Below, in pieces: positions 41,575 to 52,139 of a DNA stretch of 64,000 nucleotides (its first letter is position 1; each line of letters starts with the position of its first letter). The notes under the pieces were generated by a model. The model had not been told where the DNA came from, did no database searches, and saw nothing but the letters and a program-made list of their open reading frames with translations. This stretch comes from Ichthyophis bannanicus (taxonomy: Eukaryota; Chordata; Amphibia; Gymnophiona; Ichthyophiidae). A program made the translations under genes and the position numbers. Location of the stretch: the NCBI GenBank assembly GCA_033557465.1, contig JAWIIG010000025.1:3777001-3841000 (forward strand), written 5' to 3'.

Positions 41575-43370
41575 TGCATGTCATATCAGTTTATTTTTAC
41601 AGGAACAAGGGGCTGGTCATGTAGCTGCTCTTAAAGTCACCTCTTAAGGTGGCCTTAAGTGCAGCTGTGCTATTGGTAGTAATAACAGTTAACACATGTC
41701 AATATCCCATGCACTAGTTGTCACCGGCCGGCACTAAGAACAGTTAGTGTGGGATTTTTACTACACTGGCTGCTTTTATCCTGCAGTAGCTATTATCGTG
41801 GGCCTTTAGCAAAAGTTATATCCATGCGTGTGGTATGGAAGTTTATTTTTACATGACTAGATAGTTTCTGCTCGTGATGTGTGTGTGTCTGTGTGGGTTT
41901 TATACTTCTGTGTGTTATTTGCATGAAAATTTGGTATATATTTCCTTTATAAAACAAGTGTAACATGGCCTATCTGCCTTCCCAGCCTAGGCACCCTATT
42001 GTAAAATTATGCTCCCTGTGGGAGATAATCTTTAGTACATAGGCTCAAAATGCTTTTGCCATTTCCTTTCCTACTGTACAGTTCTTACAGTGCTTTTTTC
42101 ACTCCCATATTTTGTTGGTTGATATTATAAGCAGTACTGATGCAACTTTTTGTATATTTGCCAATTACTTTATTTTGTCTTTTGCTGATGTGGCACTAGC
42201 TATTAACAAGATAGTATTTACTATTCCTTCAGGGTTTTTTTTAACCATATGGATAGATTATATTCTTGTTAATAATGAGTATGTCATTCTAGCCACAGGA
42301 AAAATATCCGTTTCAATTTCAGTTTCCATAGTAACCTTGAATTAAGTAAAATTATATGACTGCATCAGAGCCCCTACAATCTGTAAGACATCATAATATT
42401 AAATGCCAATAATGCCACTTGGAAGCCTTTGCAGTAGATCCAGAGACAAAAAAATCTAGGTTACAATTTATGCTAATCGTTAGATTATAGGATAGTAAAT
42501 TGTAAAATGTCTCTCTTTGCAAACAGAGTAATTTTCGAGCCAAAGAATGTCCTTGGCATCGGCACACATTTTTGTTGCTCACTGCTACAGTATGCACATG
42601 CTCTTCAGCATGACTCAATAAGTAAGCTAAATCGTCTGCGCTCATATACAGCAAACACAATGATTTTCACATGGGAAAGGCCGTAATAAAGTCTCTCTCT
42701 GATTCATACCTACGGTCTGTTTTGCTCAGGCCTCATGCTGCAAAATTCAGTTTAGTGCAACAAATTATATACAAATTTCTGTGGGCAAAGTCAAATATCC
42801 TTTGGCACATTGACTGCTTTAACATCACGTGATATAGTGCCGCCGACTAAATTTATCTCTAGATATTTCATCGTTTGTGCAGGTTAGGAATTTTACAGAT
42901 TAGATAGGTCATTTTGTCTTGAAAAGCTCTTTGGGCTTTAGTCAATAAAGATGTTTTAATAGGCACAGAATGGCAAAAATGAATTCTTCCTATATAACAC
43001 TCTTTATCTTAACTTCCTCTTACCTTTTGTAGTTGTATTTGCAAAATGTCCTAGTGTTAGACAATATTTTATACTCCCTCCTATTGTCATTTACAGCTTG
43101 TACAGCACAATTTCACAGTGCTCTTGCCTCCTAACTGGATCCTAAAAAGTGGGTGGCCACAGGGATGGATTTAGGGCATGGGGCAAATGTTTTTTTATTT
43201 CTAAGCTTTCTACATCATTTTCCTGGTAAATCCCATTCAAAATGATTTTCAACAGCACTGAAAACAGATAAAATATAAGAATAGTGAACACAGAACCACG
43301 CTAGCCCTCCACTCCCTAACCCACCCTTTATGGCTTCAACAGTAAACACATATCTACCAGGGGAAAAGGA
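41575..43370. other. No recognised gene
   Basis: About 1.8 kb of AT-rich sequence. I saw no LINE motif, terminal repeat or supported ORF in either strand. Short frames at 42112-42345 and 42391-42660 have no family signature. Confidence 0.5.
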
Positions 43371-43374
43371 ATTT

Positions 43375-43945
43375 ATTTATTTAACTGATTTTATAGACAG
43401 CTATATTTTGCAGTCAGAGCGGTTTATATACAACATTGAAACAGTAAAATAGTGTACATATAACAGGAATGCTAACTTGCATTACTTAATAGGGTAAAAC
43501 TAAATACATAACAAAACAATTTCTATGGTGGAGACATAGGATGAAAGGGTTAACAAAGTACAGTTCTTATGGATGGAGTAAAAGGGCAATAGTGAAGTTG
43601 GGCTGTTTGCAATAACAGTTCTCTCAAGATAGGTCTTTCTCTCCCTATGGTATGTGATCATAGTACTGCTGGAATAAATGGGTTTTCAGAGTCCTGCAAA
43701 AGCTTGAGAGGTCAGGATTGGCTTGTATTGGATCCAGTAGTGTGTTTCCAAAGGGTTGGAGCACACAATGAAAATGCCCAGCTACAGGATGTTTGGCTGC
43801 TTTTTATTCTTGCTGTAGGAGTCATGAGTGTATTATACATGCTGTGCCGTCTTGTCAGGTGTCAAGTGTATGACAGATTAGAGAGAATCTGTGGATAGCA
43901 TGTATAGTATTTTAAATATCATAAGTAGAGCTTTACATTTTATAC
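43375..43945 (-). pseudogene. Degraded L2-type LINE 3' end
   Basis: The tail is eroded (ATTTATTTATTTAAC...GCAGTCAGAGCGGTTTATAT), followed by UTR text like that of LINE-B (ACATATAACAGGAATGC). A reversed C-terminal coding remnant spans 43660-43940. No open frame remains on the LINE strand. Confidence 0.6.
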
Positions 43946-43949
43946 AGAT

Positions 43950-44097
43950 CACAATCAGTAACCAGCACTGGAGGGCCACAAACCAGTCAGTTTGACAGGC
44001 TATTTCTAATGCATATATATCTCATGCATATTCATTAGGGATACCCTGAAAACCTGACTGGTTTGCGGCCCTCCAGGACTGGAGTTGGAGACCCCTG
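43950..44097. mobile_element. hAT-like MITE
   Basis: Ends: CCAGCACTGGAGGGCCACAA and GCGGCCCTCCAGGACTGGAG...GACCCCTG. TTATACAG before and CCCTACAG after may be an eroded 8-bp duplication. The middle has ATGCATATTCATTAGGG. Confidence 0.7.
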
Positions 44098-44832
44098 CCC
44101 TACAGACTTAAACCTCAACCAGCGTGCGCCTAGGCACTGGGAATAGATTCCCCAGACAATGTGCAGAGATCCACAGGCCTCCCCTCGCATTGCACCCTTA
44201 CTCCCATCGCTGCTGTACCCAGAAGACTTGGCATCGCAACGGGGAGTGCTGGAAGAAGGGGTTACTTAAGGTGGCCATCGCCCTGTGCTGGTCCGGGTCG
44301 GTTGGAGCCAAACCAACACAGCCCATGACGTTCAGTGTTCCGCATCCCTGGGGAGCAATACACCCCCATTAGGAATGCCTCCCAACCTTACAAGGTAACC
44401 ACCTAGTATGGTTTGACCCATACACAACCACCCCCACATCGGGGTGGTGACAGCAGGTAGCAAGTGAGAACATCCGGTAACCAGCCTCTTTCCCAGGAGT
44501 AAGACAGAGGTTGCCCAAGGAAAAGTAGCCACTCTGCAGCACAGTTAAAAAAAAAAATATATATATATATAAATAAATAAAACTCTAAGGCCGGAACACC
44601 TGAGGCAAGCATAGCCTCCAATATCAGGCTGGGGGCCACCGTCAGTCTCTCGGACCCAACAATCTCTCAGACTCCGCAGTGCTGCTTTGCCATCAAGGGA
44701 CAACCGTCAGGACTTGCCATTATGGGACAACCGTCAGGGCTACCCCACCCTTGCACCAGGGCGGGGCCTTTCATGGACGGTCAGAAGGTCCATGTCACAT
44801 ACCTGTACTCCTTGCTCCACAAGTGCTCCTGT
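44098..44832. other. No recognised gene
   Basis: About 730 bp of mixed sequence with an A-rich then (AT)n tract at 44547-44580. GGGACAACCGTCAGGACTTG and GGGACAACCGTCAGGGCTAC near 44700-44740 form a short direct repeat. No ORF is supported. Confidence 0.4.
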
Positions 44833-44862
44833 AACATAGAAACATAGAAACATAGAAATATG
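44833..44862 (-). repeat. CR1 3' terminal octamer repeats
   Basis: Three CATAGAAA units plus a partial one (TTTCTATG on the LINE strand) mark the exact 3' end of this CR1 copy. Confidence 0.9.
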
Positions 44863-44914
44863 ATGACAGAAAAAGACCACATGGCCTATCTAGTCTGTCC
44901 TGCCATATCAATAA

Positions 44915-46948
44915 CTACAGCAGTCCCCTTTTTACCTTTAGAGATCCTCTGTGTTTGTCCCATGCTTTTTTGAATTCAGTTACTGTCCTCATCTCTACCA
45001 CCTCCACTGGGAGACTATTCCACGGATCCACTACTCTTTCCGTAAAGAAATATTTCCGCATATCACTCCTGAATCTATCTCCCTTCACCCTCATCCCATG
45101 TCCCCTCATAGCAGAACTTGCTTTCAATTGAAAGAGGCTCTCTCCCTGAACATTTGTGCCACGGAGGTATTTAAACATCTCAATCATATCACCTCTATCC
45201 TGCCTTTCCTCTAAGGTGTACATATTAAGATCCTTCAGTCTGTCCTCATATGATTTATAATGAAGACCACTAATCATTTTAGTAGCCACCCTCTGCACCG
45301 ACTCCATCCTGTTCATATCCTTTTGAAGGTGCGGCCTCCAGAATTGCACACTATACTCCAAATGAGGTCGCACCAAAGACTTATACAGAGGCATTATCAC
45401 CTCCTTTTTTCTGCTAGCCATTCCTCTCCGTATGCACCCAAGCATCCTTTTAGCTTTTGCCGTCACCTTTTCTACCTGTTTAGCTACTTTAAGATCATCA
45501 GTCACAACCACGCCTAGGTCCCGCTCTTCTTTAGTGGACAAAAGTACTTCACCCCCTATACTATATTGCTCCCTTGGATTGCTGCAGCCCAAATGCATGA
45601 TCTTACATTTTTTAACATTAAATCCCAGCTGCCAAATTCTAGACCATTCTTCAAGCTTAGCTAGATCACTCCTCATGTTATCTACACCTTCCTGGGTATC
45701 TACTCTATTGCAGATTTTGGAATCATCCGCAAAAAGGCAAACCTTACCCGACAGCCCTTCCGCTATATCACTAACAAAGATGTTAAAAAGAATCGGGCCA
45801 AGGACAGATCCCTGGGGCACACCACTGGTAACATCCTTCTCCTCAGAGTGAGCTCCATTTACTTGTACTCTTTGTCGCCTCCCACCCAACCAATTTCTAA
45901 CCCAAGCAGTAACTTTAGGGTCCATCCCTAGGGTGCTCAGTTTGTTTATAAGTCGCCTGTGAGGAACAGTGTCAAAGGCTTTACTGAAATCTAAATACAC
46001 CACATCTAGGGCTCTCCCTCGGTCCAACTCCCTGGTCACCCAGTCAAAGAAATCAATCAGATTTGTCTGACAAGACCTGCCTCTGGTGAATCCATGCTGC
46101 CTCGAATCCTGTAATCCGCTGGACTCCAGAAACCTCACTATTTTCTCTTTCAGCAGCGTTTCCAATAATTTACTCACCACCGAAGTTAAACTAACCGGCC
46201 TGTAATTTTCAACCACATCCTTACTTCTGCTTTTGTGTAAAGGCACCACATGAGCCTCTCTCCAGTCCTTTGGCACCACTCCCGACTCCAACGAGGCATT
46301 GAAAAGGTCAGTCAGTGGAGCTGCTAGAATGTCCCCAGGTTCCCTCAGTATTCTAGGGTGTATCCCATCCGGTCCCATCACTTTATCTACTTTAAGTTGA
46401 GCTAGTTTCTCACGAACACAGTCTTCTGAAAATTGTTCAAGATGTCCCTCGCTTCTGTTCCTATTTGTGGGTGTTTTCTGAGGTTCTGCTCCTGGTTCTT
46501 CATCTGTGAACACAGAACAAAAATATTTGTTAAGCAATTCCGCTTTATCCTTATCAGCTTCTACATATTCCTCCCCTGCACCCTTGAGTCTGACAATACC
46601 ACTTTTGCCCTTCCTCTTCTCACTAATATATCTGAAAAATGTCTTATCCCCCCATTTTATTGCATTGGCTATTTCCTCCTCCTTTCGAATCTTTGCCTTC
46701 TTGACTACTTTGCTAGCTTTTCTAAGTTTTTCCAAATACAGATGCCTGTCTTCCTCTCTCTGTGACCTCTTGTATTTCATGAAGGCCTCCCTCTTTTTCT
46801 TCACTTTTTCAGCTACTTCTTTCGAAAACCATAGCGGTCTCCTTTTCTTTTTACCTTTATTTACCATTTTAACAAAAAGGTTGGTTGCCCTTAAATATCC
46901 CCTTTCAGTTTTGCCCACTGTTTTTCTACATCCCCCAGCTGTTCCCAT
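44915..46948 (-). CDS. CR1 ORF2, linker and reverse transcriptase part
   Basis: 677 open codons; the first 18 are out-of-frame overlap with the endonuclease frame. After a basic linker (KKKRREAFMKYKRSQREEDR) come ENYRPVSLTSVVSKLLE (about 247), QHGFTRGRSCQTNL (about 284), motif A VVYLDFSKAFDTVPH (Asp 320 and 326), SGVPQGSVLGPILFN (about 375-389) and motif C CLFADDSKI (FADD about 406-409). FADD and GSVLGPILF are typical of CR1. The C terminus ends FKKAWDKHRGSLK. All RT catalytic residues are intact. It is fused by a frameshift near 46895 to the endonuclease part upstream. Confidence 0.9.
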   Translation of the reverse strand: MGTAGGCRKTVGKTERGYLRATNLFVKMVNKGKKKRRPLWFSKEVAEKVKKKREAFMKYKRSQREEDRHLYLEKLRKASKVVKKAKIRKEEEIANAIKWGDKTFFRYISEKRKGKSGIVRLKGAGEEYVEADKDKAELLNKYFCSVFTDEEPGAEPQKTPTNRNRSEGHLEQFSEDCVREKLAQLKVDKVMGPDGIHPRILREPGDILAAPLTDLFNASLESGVVPKDWREAHVVPLHKSRSKDVVENYRPVSLTSVVSKLLETLLKEKIVRFLESSGLQDSRQHGFTRGRSCQTNLIDFFDWVTRELDRGRALDVVYLDFSKAFDTVPHRRLINKLSTLGMDPKVTAWVRNWLGGRRQRVQVNGAHSEEKDVTSGVPQGSVLGPILFNIFVSDIAEGLSGKVCLFADDSKICNRVDTQEGVDNMRSDLAKLEEWSRIWQLGFNVKKCKIMHLGCSNPREQYSIGGEVLLSTKEERDLGVVVTDDLKVAKQVEKVTAKAKRMLGCIRRGMASRKKEVIMPLYKSLVRPHLEYSVQFWRPHLQKDMNRMESVQRVATKMISGLHYKSYEDRLKDLNMYTLEERQDRGDMIEMFKYLRGTNVQGESLFQLKASSAMRGHGMRVKGDRFRSDMRKYFFTERVVDPWNSLPVEVVEMRTVTEFKKAWDKHRGSLKVKRGLL

Positions 46949-47781
46949 CCCATTAACGACTCCCAGAAGTATTGGCCCATCTTCGCAAAGTTAGTCTTCC
47001 TAAAGTCTAAGATCCTCACCTTTGAATGGATTCTAACAGCCCTAGTCCTAATACTGAACCACACCATCTGGTGATCACTGGATGCAAAATGATCTCCCAC
47101 TACAACATCAGAAACACTTTCACCATTGGTAAGCACCAAGTCCAGTATGGCCCCTTCACGTGTGGGGTCTGTTACCAATTGCCTGAATAGTTCTCCCTGT
47201 AGAGAATCCAGGATCTCCTTACTTCTAGATGATACTGCAGCAGAAATGTGCCAATCAACATCTGGCATATTGAAATCTCCTATCAGTAGCACTTCCCCTT
47301 TCCTAGCAATGCTGCGTATGTCTTCAATTAACTCTCTGTCCACCTCTTCATCTTGTGAGGGACGTCTATATATCACACCAATGCAAATAGATTTCTCTTT
47401 CCCTCTTTCTAGTTTAACCCACAATGCCTCCTCTCTCCCTTTTAAGCTCTGTAATTCCAAAGCTTTAATAGTAGTTTTTACATATAGTGCCACTCCTCCT
47501 CCCTTTCTTCCTACCCTGTCCTTTCTGAATAAAGTCTAGCTAGGTATAGTTACATCCCAATCATGGTTTTCTGTGAACCATGTTTCTGTAACTGCCACTA
47601 AATCCAAGTCAGCCACTCCCACCAACGCTTCAACATCAGGGATCTTATTTCCCATGCTACGGGCATTTATACACACTGCTTTCCATATGTTACCCCTGTT
47701 ACCCATTTCCATAAAAATATTTAATGTATCACCTACCTGGGGGCTTTCACCTACCTGGGGGCTTTCTTCACCCATCCGCAA
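46891..47781 (-). pseudogene. CR1 ORF2, endonuclease part with one stop
   Basis: The two open pieces 47781-47536 and 47493-46891 are in the same frame and parted by a single TAG (47538-47536) after DWDVTIPS. They carry CINARSMGNKI, AVTETWF, IGVIYRRPSQDEE, LLIGDFNMPDVDW and DHFASSDHQMVWF, all catalytic endonuclease motifs. SPQVGESPQVGD at the N terminus reflects a 15-bp tandem duplication (47740-47765). The frame ends at 46891, where RT continues in another frame. Confidence 0.85.
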
Positions 47782-47786
47782 TGAAT

Positions 47787-48884
47787 CTAGTTTAAAGCCC
47801 TCTTCAGTAGATTAGCCAGTCTACTACCGAAGACGCGTTGACCGTTCCTGGACAGATGGATGCCATTTCTGCTCTGCAACCCTTGGAACAGCATCCCATG
47901 GTCTATCATCATACAATTCTTGTTATAATGTAATATAGTTCCATAAAGTTCTATGTATCTGTTTGATTGTTGTTGTAATGTAAACCGCTGCTGATCCTTG
48001 GAAGCAGCGGTATATAAAAGCTGTTCAAATAAATAAATAAAAATAAATAAAAAATAGGAAACCAAAACGCTCTCGATGACACCATCCAGGCAGCCATGCA
48101 TTTATCTCCAGGATGCAAGCCTCTCTGCTTTGGCCTTTACCCTCAACAGGGAGGATTGAAGAGACCACCACCTGTGCTTCACCCTCTGTCCAAGAGCCAT
48201 GAAGTCACTTTTGATACGTTCTGAGGTATACCTGGCAGTATCATTTGTTCCAACATGGATTAGCAACATTGGGTAATAGTCAGTGGGCTTGATGAGTCTC
48301 GGCAAACTCTCCGTAACATCTTGGATTTTGGCACCAGGCAGATAGCATACCTCTCTGGACATCAAGTCTGGTCGGCAGATGGACGCCTCAGTACCCCTCA
48401 GAAGAGAGTCTCCAACCACCACTACCCTTCGTTTCCTTCTGGTCACTGATTCTGCAACTTTGGGGTACTTGAGCTCTGGTTCTTCCCTTTCCAGGGATGC
48501 TTTCCCCTCCTCCACTTCCAGGGCTGCATAATGATTCTTCAATTCAAGGGCTGGAGAAGTTGGATTGGTGATTTTGCAGGCCCTGGTGACTTGTGTCCAA
48601 CCATCGACATTCTGTTGGCACCCATCTTCTCCTGTGCTGGAGAGCTTGGTTGCTGCAAGAAGCATCTCATCAATGTACTTCTCACTGTCTTGAATGCTCC
48701 TCAGCCTCGCCACCTCCTCTCTAAGTTCCTCCACTTGTTTCCTCAGAGCTTCCGCATGCAGGTACCCTGCATATGGAACCGGTCCTTCAACTGGCATTAG
48801 AACCTCTGTCTGGACTGAGGCAGAAGCTGTAACAGGGGCAACAGCTTTAGTGATACGATTTTTCCCAGCCATTGTTCTGTTCAT
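47787..48884 (-). pseudogene. CR1 ORF1 (coiled coil plus SGNH-type esterase), interrupted
   Basis: The main frame (48884-48102) begins MNRTMAGKNRITKAV. It has a heptad-rich coiled coil at about 45-75 (LRKQVEELREEVARLR) and an SGNH/GDSL esterase with VVVVGDSLLRG (Ser about 160) and LLIHVGTNDTA (about 208-218), the known CR1 ORF1p layout. A frameshift near 48104 is followed by INAWLPGWCHRERFG in another frame, then the tail insertion (about 47928-48057). The C-terminal block resumes as IDHGMLFQGLQS and NGIHLSRNGQRVF. The last block usually has Asp where this copy has Asn before G-I-H. Confidence 0.85.
47928..48057 (+). repeat. Tail-only L2-type LINE copy inside CR1 ORF1
   Basis: The hairpin ACCGCTGCT (47984-47992) with AGCAGCGGT (48003-48011) is followed by an AAAT-rich tail. 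The same stem sequence occurs at the LINE-C tail, so the copy may come from that subfamily. Confidence 0.8.
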
Positions 48885-49100
48885 GCAGCTTAGGTATCTG
48901 TTAAAGCAAAAGAGAGAGATCTACCAAGTACCAGCCGGTTTCCCAGCTGTCCTTTCATAGAAAATCAGTTAAATCTCTTTAATTATATTCAAAATGTGCT
49001 GGTCCAATTCTCTGTGATTTGTTAAATGGGGAGGTGCCCTATAAAGCAAGACTGCTCACTAGTCTTGGGTGGGAGTCGGGGTGGGTAGGGAGGGAACTAA

Positions 49101-51749
49101 CACCTGATTAGGTGTTAGCAGTTCCCAAAGCTGAGGAGGTTACTAGAGTTCAGCAACCTACTGTACTCCTTGCCCCACAGGTTGCTTCCAGCATCATGTG
49201 GGCAATGGACCATCCCCCCCCCCAGACTGTGCCATCATGGGAAGACCAGGCACCAATCCCCCGATGAAAGCCTCACATCGCCTGGATGCTGCTGAAGGGA
49301 GCATCAACACACAGTCCCCATGGCAGTCTTCCCGCAACACTGGAGGGGTATCATCATTATCCTCAGTGTGGGCAGTTGTCTCAGTGGTTTGGTATTCCTA
49401 TGGTGAGCCGTTTTGGACTCTTCATCATGATGATTCCACAGCTATCTTGTGGCTACAATGTGGTAAACTATCCACAACCACTGTGTCTTGGAGCTGCATC
49501 ACAGGTTCAGGTCCCAACACTGGATCCCGCAGGACACGTCTTCACAGTACCTGAATACCATGGCCTACCGTGGGAGGCTATATCCCTGGTGAAACTACAC
49601 AGTTACAGATACCAGTGACAGAGCCGAGACTCCTGGCTGCGCTCTGTCCTCCGAAACGGGAGCAACAGGCTACCACCATGATCTAAGAGACCTGCGACAC
49701 TACAACCTGGGCCACTGTTGGCATGACTGGAGAGTGGCAGTCTCAACACCAGTAAAGGGATCACCAGCCTAGGGATCCCCCTCTTATGAGTAATTAAAGA
49801 GCAGGTGCATATTAACAACATACCACAGGCCATGACCTGGCAGCTGGTCTGGTTAAGGATCAAAGCAATCACACCGGCAGATTGCTGCAATGGCTCTTCA
49901 TTCTAAGGCCTGCCCTGATAGTTGACAAGGCGGTCACAGACCCGAACCTGCTCGGCAGGAAGACCCTAAACTCCAGGCTTACCACTCTGAGCCCAGCCTT
50001 ACCACAGCCAATCAGTTCCCACCCAGGGCAGCGCTACTGAAAGGCGTCCTCTTGCTGGGACCCAGGGAGAGCCGCCTGGCAGACTCTGCTCTCAGATGAA
50101 CCGCAGGCAGGAACTGAACCCTGGACCATCAGCCTCCTTCTTACATCCGCGGGCGGACAACTAATCGACTTGCCCACCATGTGGAGAACATGAAAGGCAA
50201 TGGCTTAAGATGGGCAGAGCCCAGGCCATCTTAATCATACCTGGCCAACACCAGTACGTTTCCCCAAGCATTTGCTCTGCCCATAGAGCCCCTGGACGCT
50301 TCCTCAAGTGCTAGTAGTCAATGAGAAACTCAAGCCTGACCCGATTGACAGGTGGTAACTCAGACCTGACTGACCGTAGTCTTCTATGAATGAACTCGTG
50401 CCTTGGCAACATCATCATACAAGTCCTGAGAAACTCGAGAACCTGACTCGACTGACAAGTTGTAACTCAGACCTGACCGACTGTAGTCTTCTACGAATGA
50501 ACTCATGCAAATCCTACAGACCTGTTTGACCGTTGTCTTCTACAAATGAGCTCATGAGCTCGTGCCTTGGCAACATCATCATGCAAGTCCTACAGCTTGT
50601 GCCTTGGCAACATCATCATGCAAGTCCTACAGCGCCCAGCAAGCACCTGGCACAAGTACCAGCAACCAGATGGGTCCCCCAATTCCCTTGTGATCGCTGA
50701 CTCCAGTGACTGCGTTCAACAGCCTCGCCGACTCACTGCTCCTGCCCCTCAGCCAGCTCGGGGACTACCCCCTCGCTAAGATGGTGAACACCTTGATGAC
50801 TACCCCTCTGCAGGCATAACTGAGGTAGTAAGACTATTTAGATAGTGGTTCAAAATGCTAGCTTCCTGATGACACACATGAACCACCTGTGGGACCCCAG
50901 ACATCAGACAGACCGGACATCAGACAGACCATTGGAATGCAGGATTCCTCCCTGGAGGAGCAGAGACTCCATACTCTGAATTGCACTACAGCCCCAACTA
51001 CGTGCACAAGGCACACACGAAACTGTGCACCAGCAACAAGGGACACAACTCCAGGGATCCCACATGCTCCCCCACTCGGCCAGTGGCACAAGCAAGGGCT
51101 CAAGCCACTCCAAGAGCAAGCATGGAACTCTAACTGCACCAAAGAGTCCATCACCAACCTGAGGCCTTGTGGCCTTAATTGTGCCTGGGCCATCTGCCTA
51201 ACACTACACACTGTCCAATACCATTGCAGCATGGACAAGCACCTGGCTAACACTACACACTGTCCGTACACATGGTCCAAGACTGTTGCAACATGGACAA
51301 ACACATCACCTGGCACACGACCAGGCCAGAGACTGTCTCATGGCCATTGTGGTATTAAGGCTCCATTCACACCATTCTGGTAGCACAATCGATATTGATG
51401 CTGTTCTTATCCTCACAGTGTCCACCTCTTACTATGGTGGTATTAATACTCTAATTTGCATCACTCTGGTAGCGCTTCCTACTTCCTTACTCTCATTCTC
51501 TCACTGCTACTGCATCTCTGCCGCTGCACGTAGAGACCGTATGCTCTCATAATCATTGCTACGGCACATGCATGCATTGGGACTGCAGGTTACACGTTCA
51601 GCATCTCATGGGTGCATGCCTATTATCACTGCACATTACACGTTTGCCATCACCTCCAGGCACACCATGGTTAATCCTACCTAACGGTGCCATTACAAGG
51701 TCTCCTAGGGTACACCAGTAAGAATCCAGAACCTCGGCTACTCCTTCCA
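49101..51749. other. Unassigned GC-balanced region
   Basis: About 2.6 kb without a convincing ORF. The style (CA-rich, repeated GTGTCTTGGAGCTGCATCAC, AGGTTCAGGTCCC B-box-like near 49505) resembles the interiors of the two Harbinger-like elements, but no matching inverted ends were found. A possible minus-strand tRNA-like SINE spans about 49930-50190 (B box GGGTTCAGTTCCTGCC on the minus strand near 50110). A tandem repeat lies at 50315-50635. Confidence 0.35.
50315..50635. repeat. Imperfect tandem repeat of about 108 bp with partial units
   Basis: The unit GAGAAACTCAAGCCTGACCC...TGCCTTGGCAACATCATCAT occurs about twice in full, followed by shortened copies. The last 37 bp (GTGCCTTGGCAACATCATCA...) are directly duplicated. 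Confidence 0.75.
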
Positions 51750-52135
51750 CCACAGCACTTGGTAGCTTGGGAGGCACCAAGTGTGACTGACTCATCCTGC
51801 TTGTCCTAGGAGAAAGCGATGTTACTTACCTGTAACAGGGGTTCTCCGGGGACAGCAGGATAAGTCAGCCACACATACCCACCCTCCTCCCCTGGGAAGG
51901 GGTCGGCCTCCGACTGGTGCCCGCCTTCTAGCGGCGAAGGCTCAGCTAGTGACAAACTGGCTAGCTAGGGGTGGGCCGGGGGGGGGGGGCCAGTTGGCTC
52001 ATGCTCAGAAGAGCAAAAGCCCTTCTGAGCTATGGAGAGTACTTCCATCTCGACGCCGTCAGATGACGTCACCAAGTGTGGCTGACTTATCCTGCTGTCC
52101 CCGGAGAACCCCTGTTACAGGTAAGTAACATCGCG
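51750..52135 (+). mobile_element. DIRS1-type 3' terminus (solo end)
   Basis: It contains a forward terminal-like copy (51776-51810), then a perfect inverted pair (51815-51873 and 52076-52134). This matches the internal complementary region plus right terminal repeat of DIRS1, as at 11785-12099/14951-14991. No coding part is attached. Confidence 0.75.
51815..52134. repeat. Perfect 59-bp inverted repeat
   Basis: Arms 51815-51873 and 52076-52134 pair at 59 of 59 positions across a 202-bp spacer. Core: TTACTTACCTGTAACAGGGG. Confidence 0.95.
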
Positions 52136-52139
52136 TTAC

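Larger units (their letters stand above)
44833..49100 (-). mobile_element. CR1 LINE, near full length
   Basis: On the minus strand: 5' UTR (about 48900-49100), ORF1 with esterase, ORF2 with endonuclease and RT, a very short 3' UTR and a terminal repeat of octamers (CATAGAAA three times at 44837-44860 on the plus strand), which is the known CR1 3' end. It is interrupted by a tail-only L2-type insertion in ORF1. Damage is limited to one ORF2 stop, one ORF2 frameshift and the ORF1 lesions. Confidence 0.9.
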
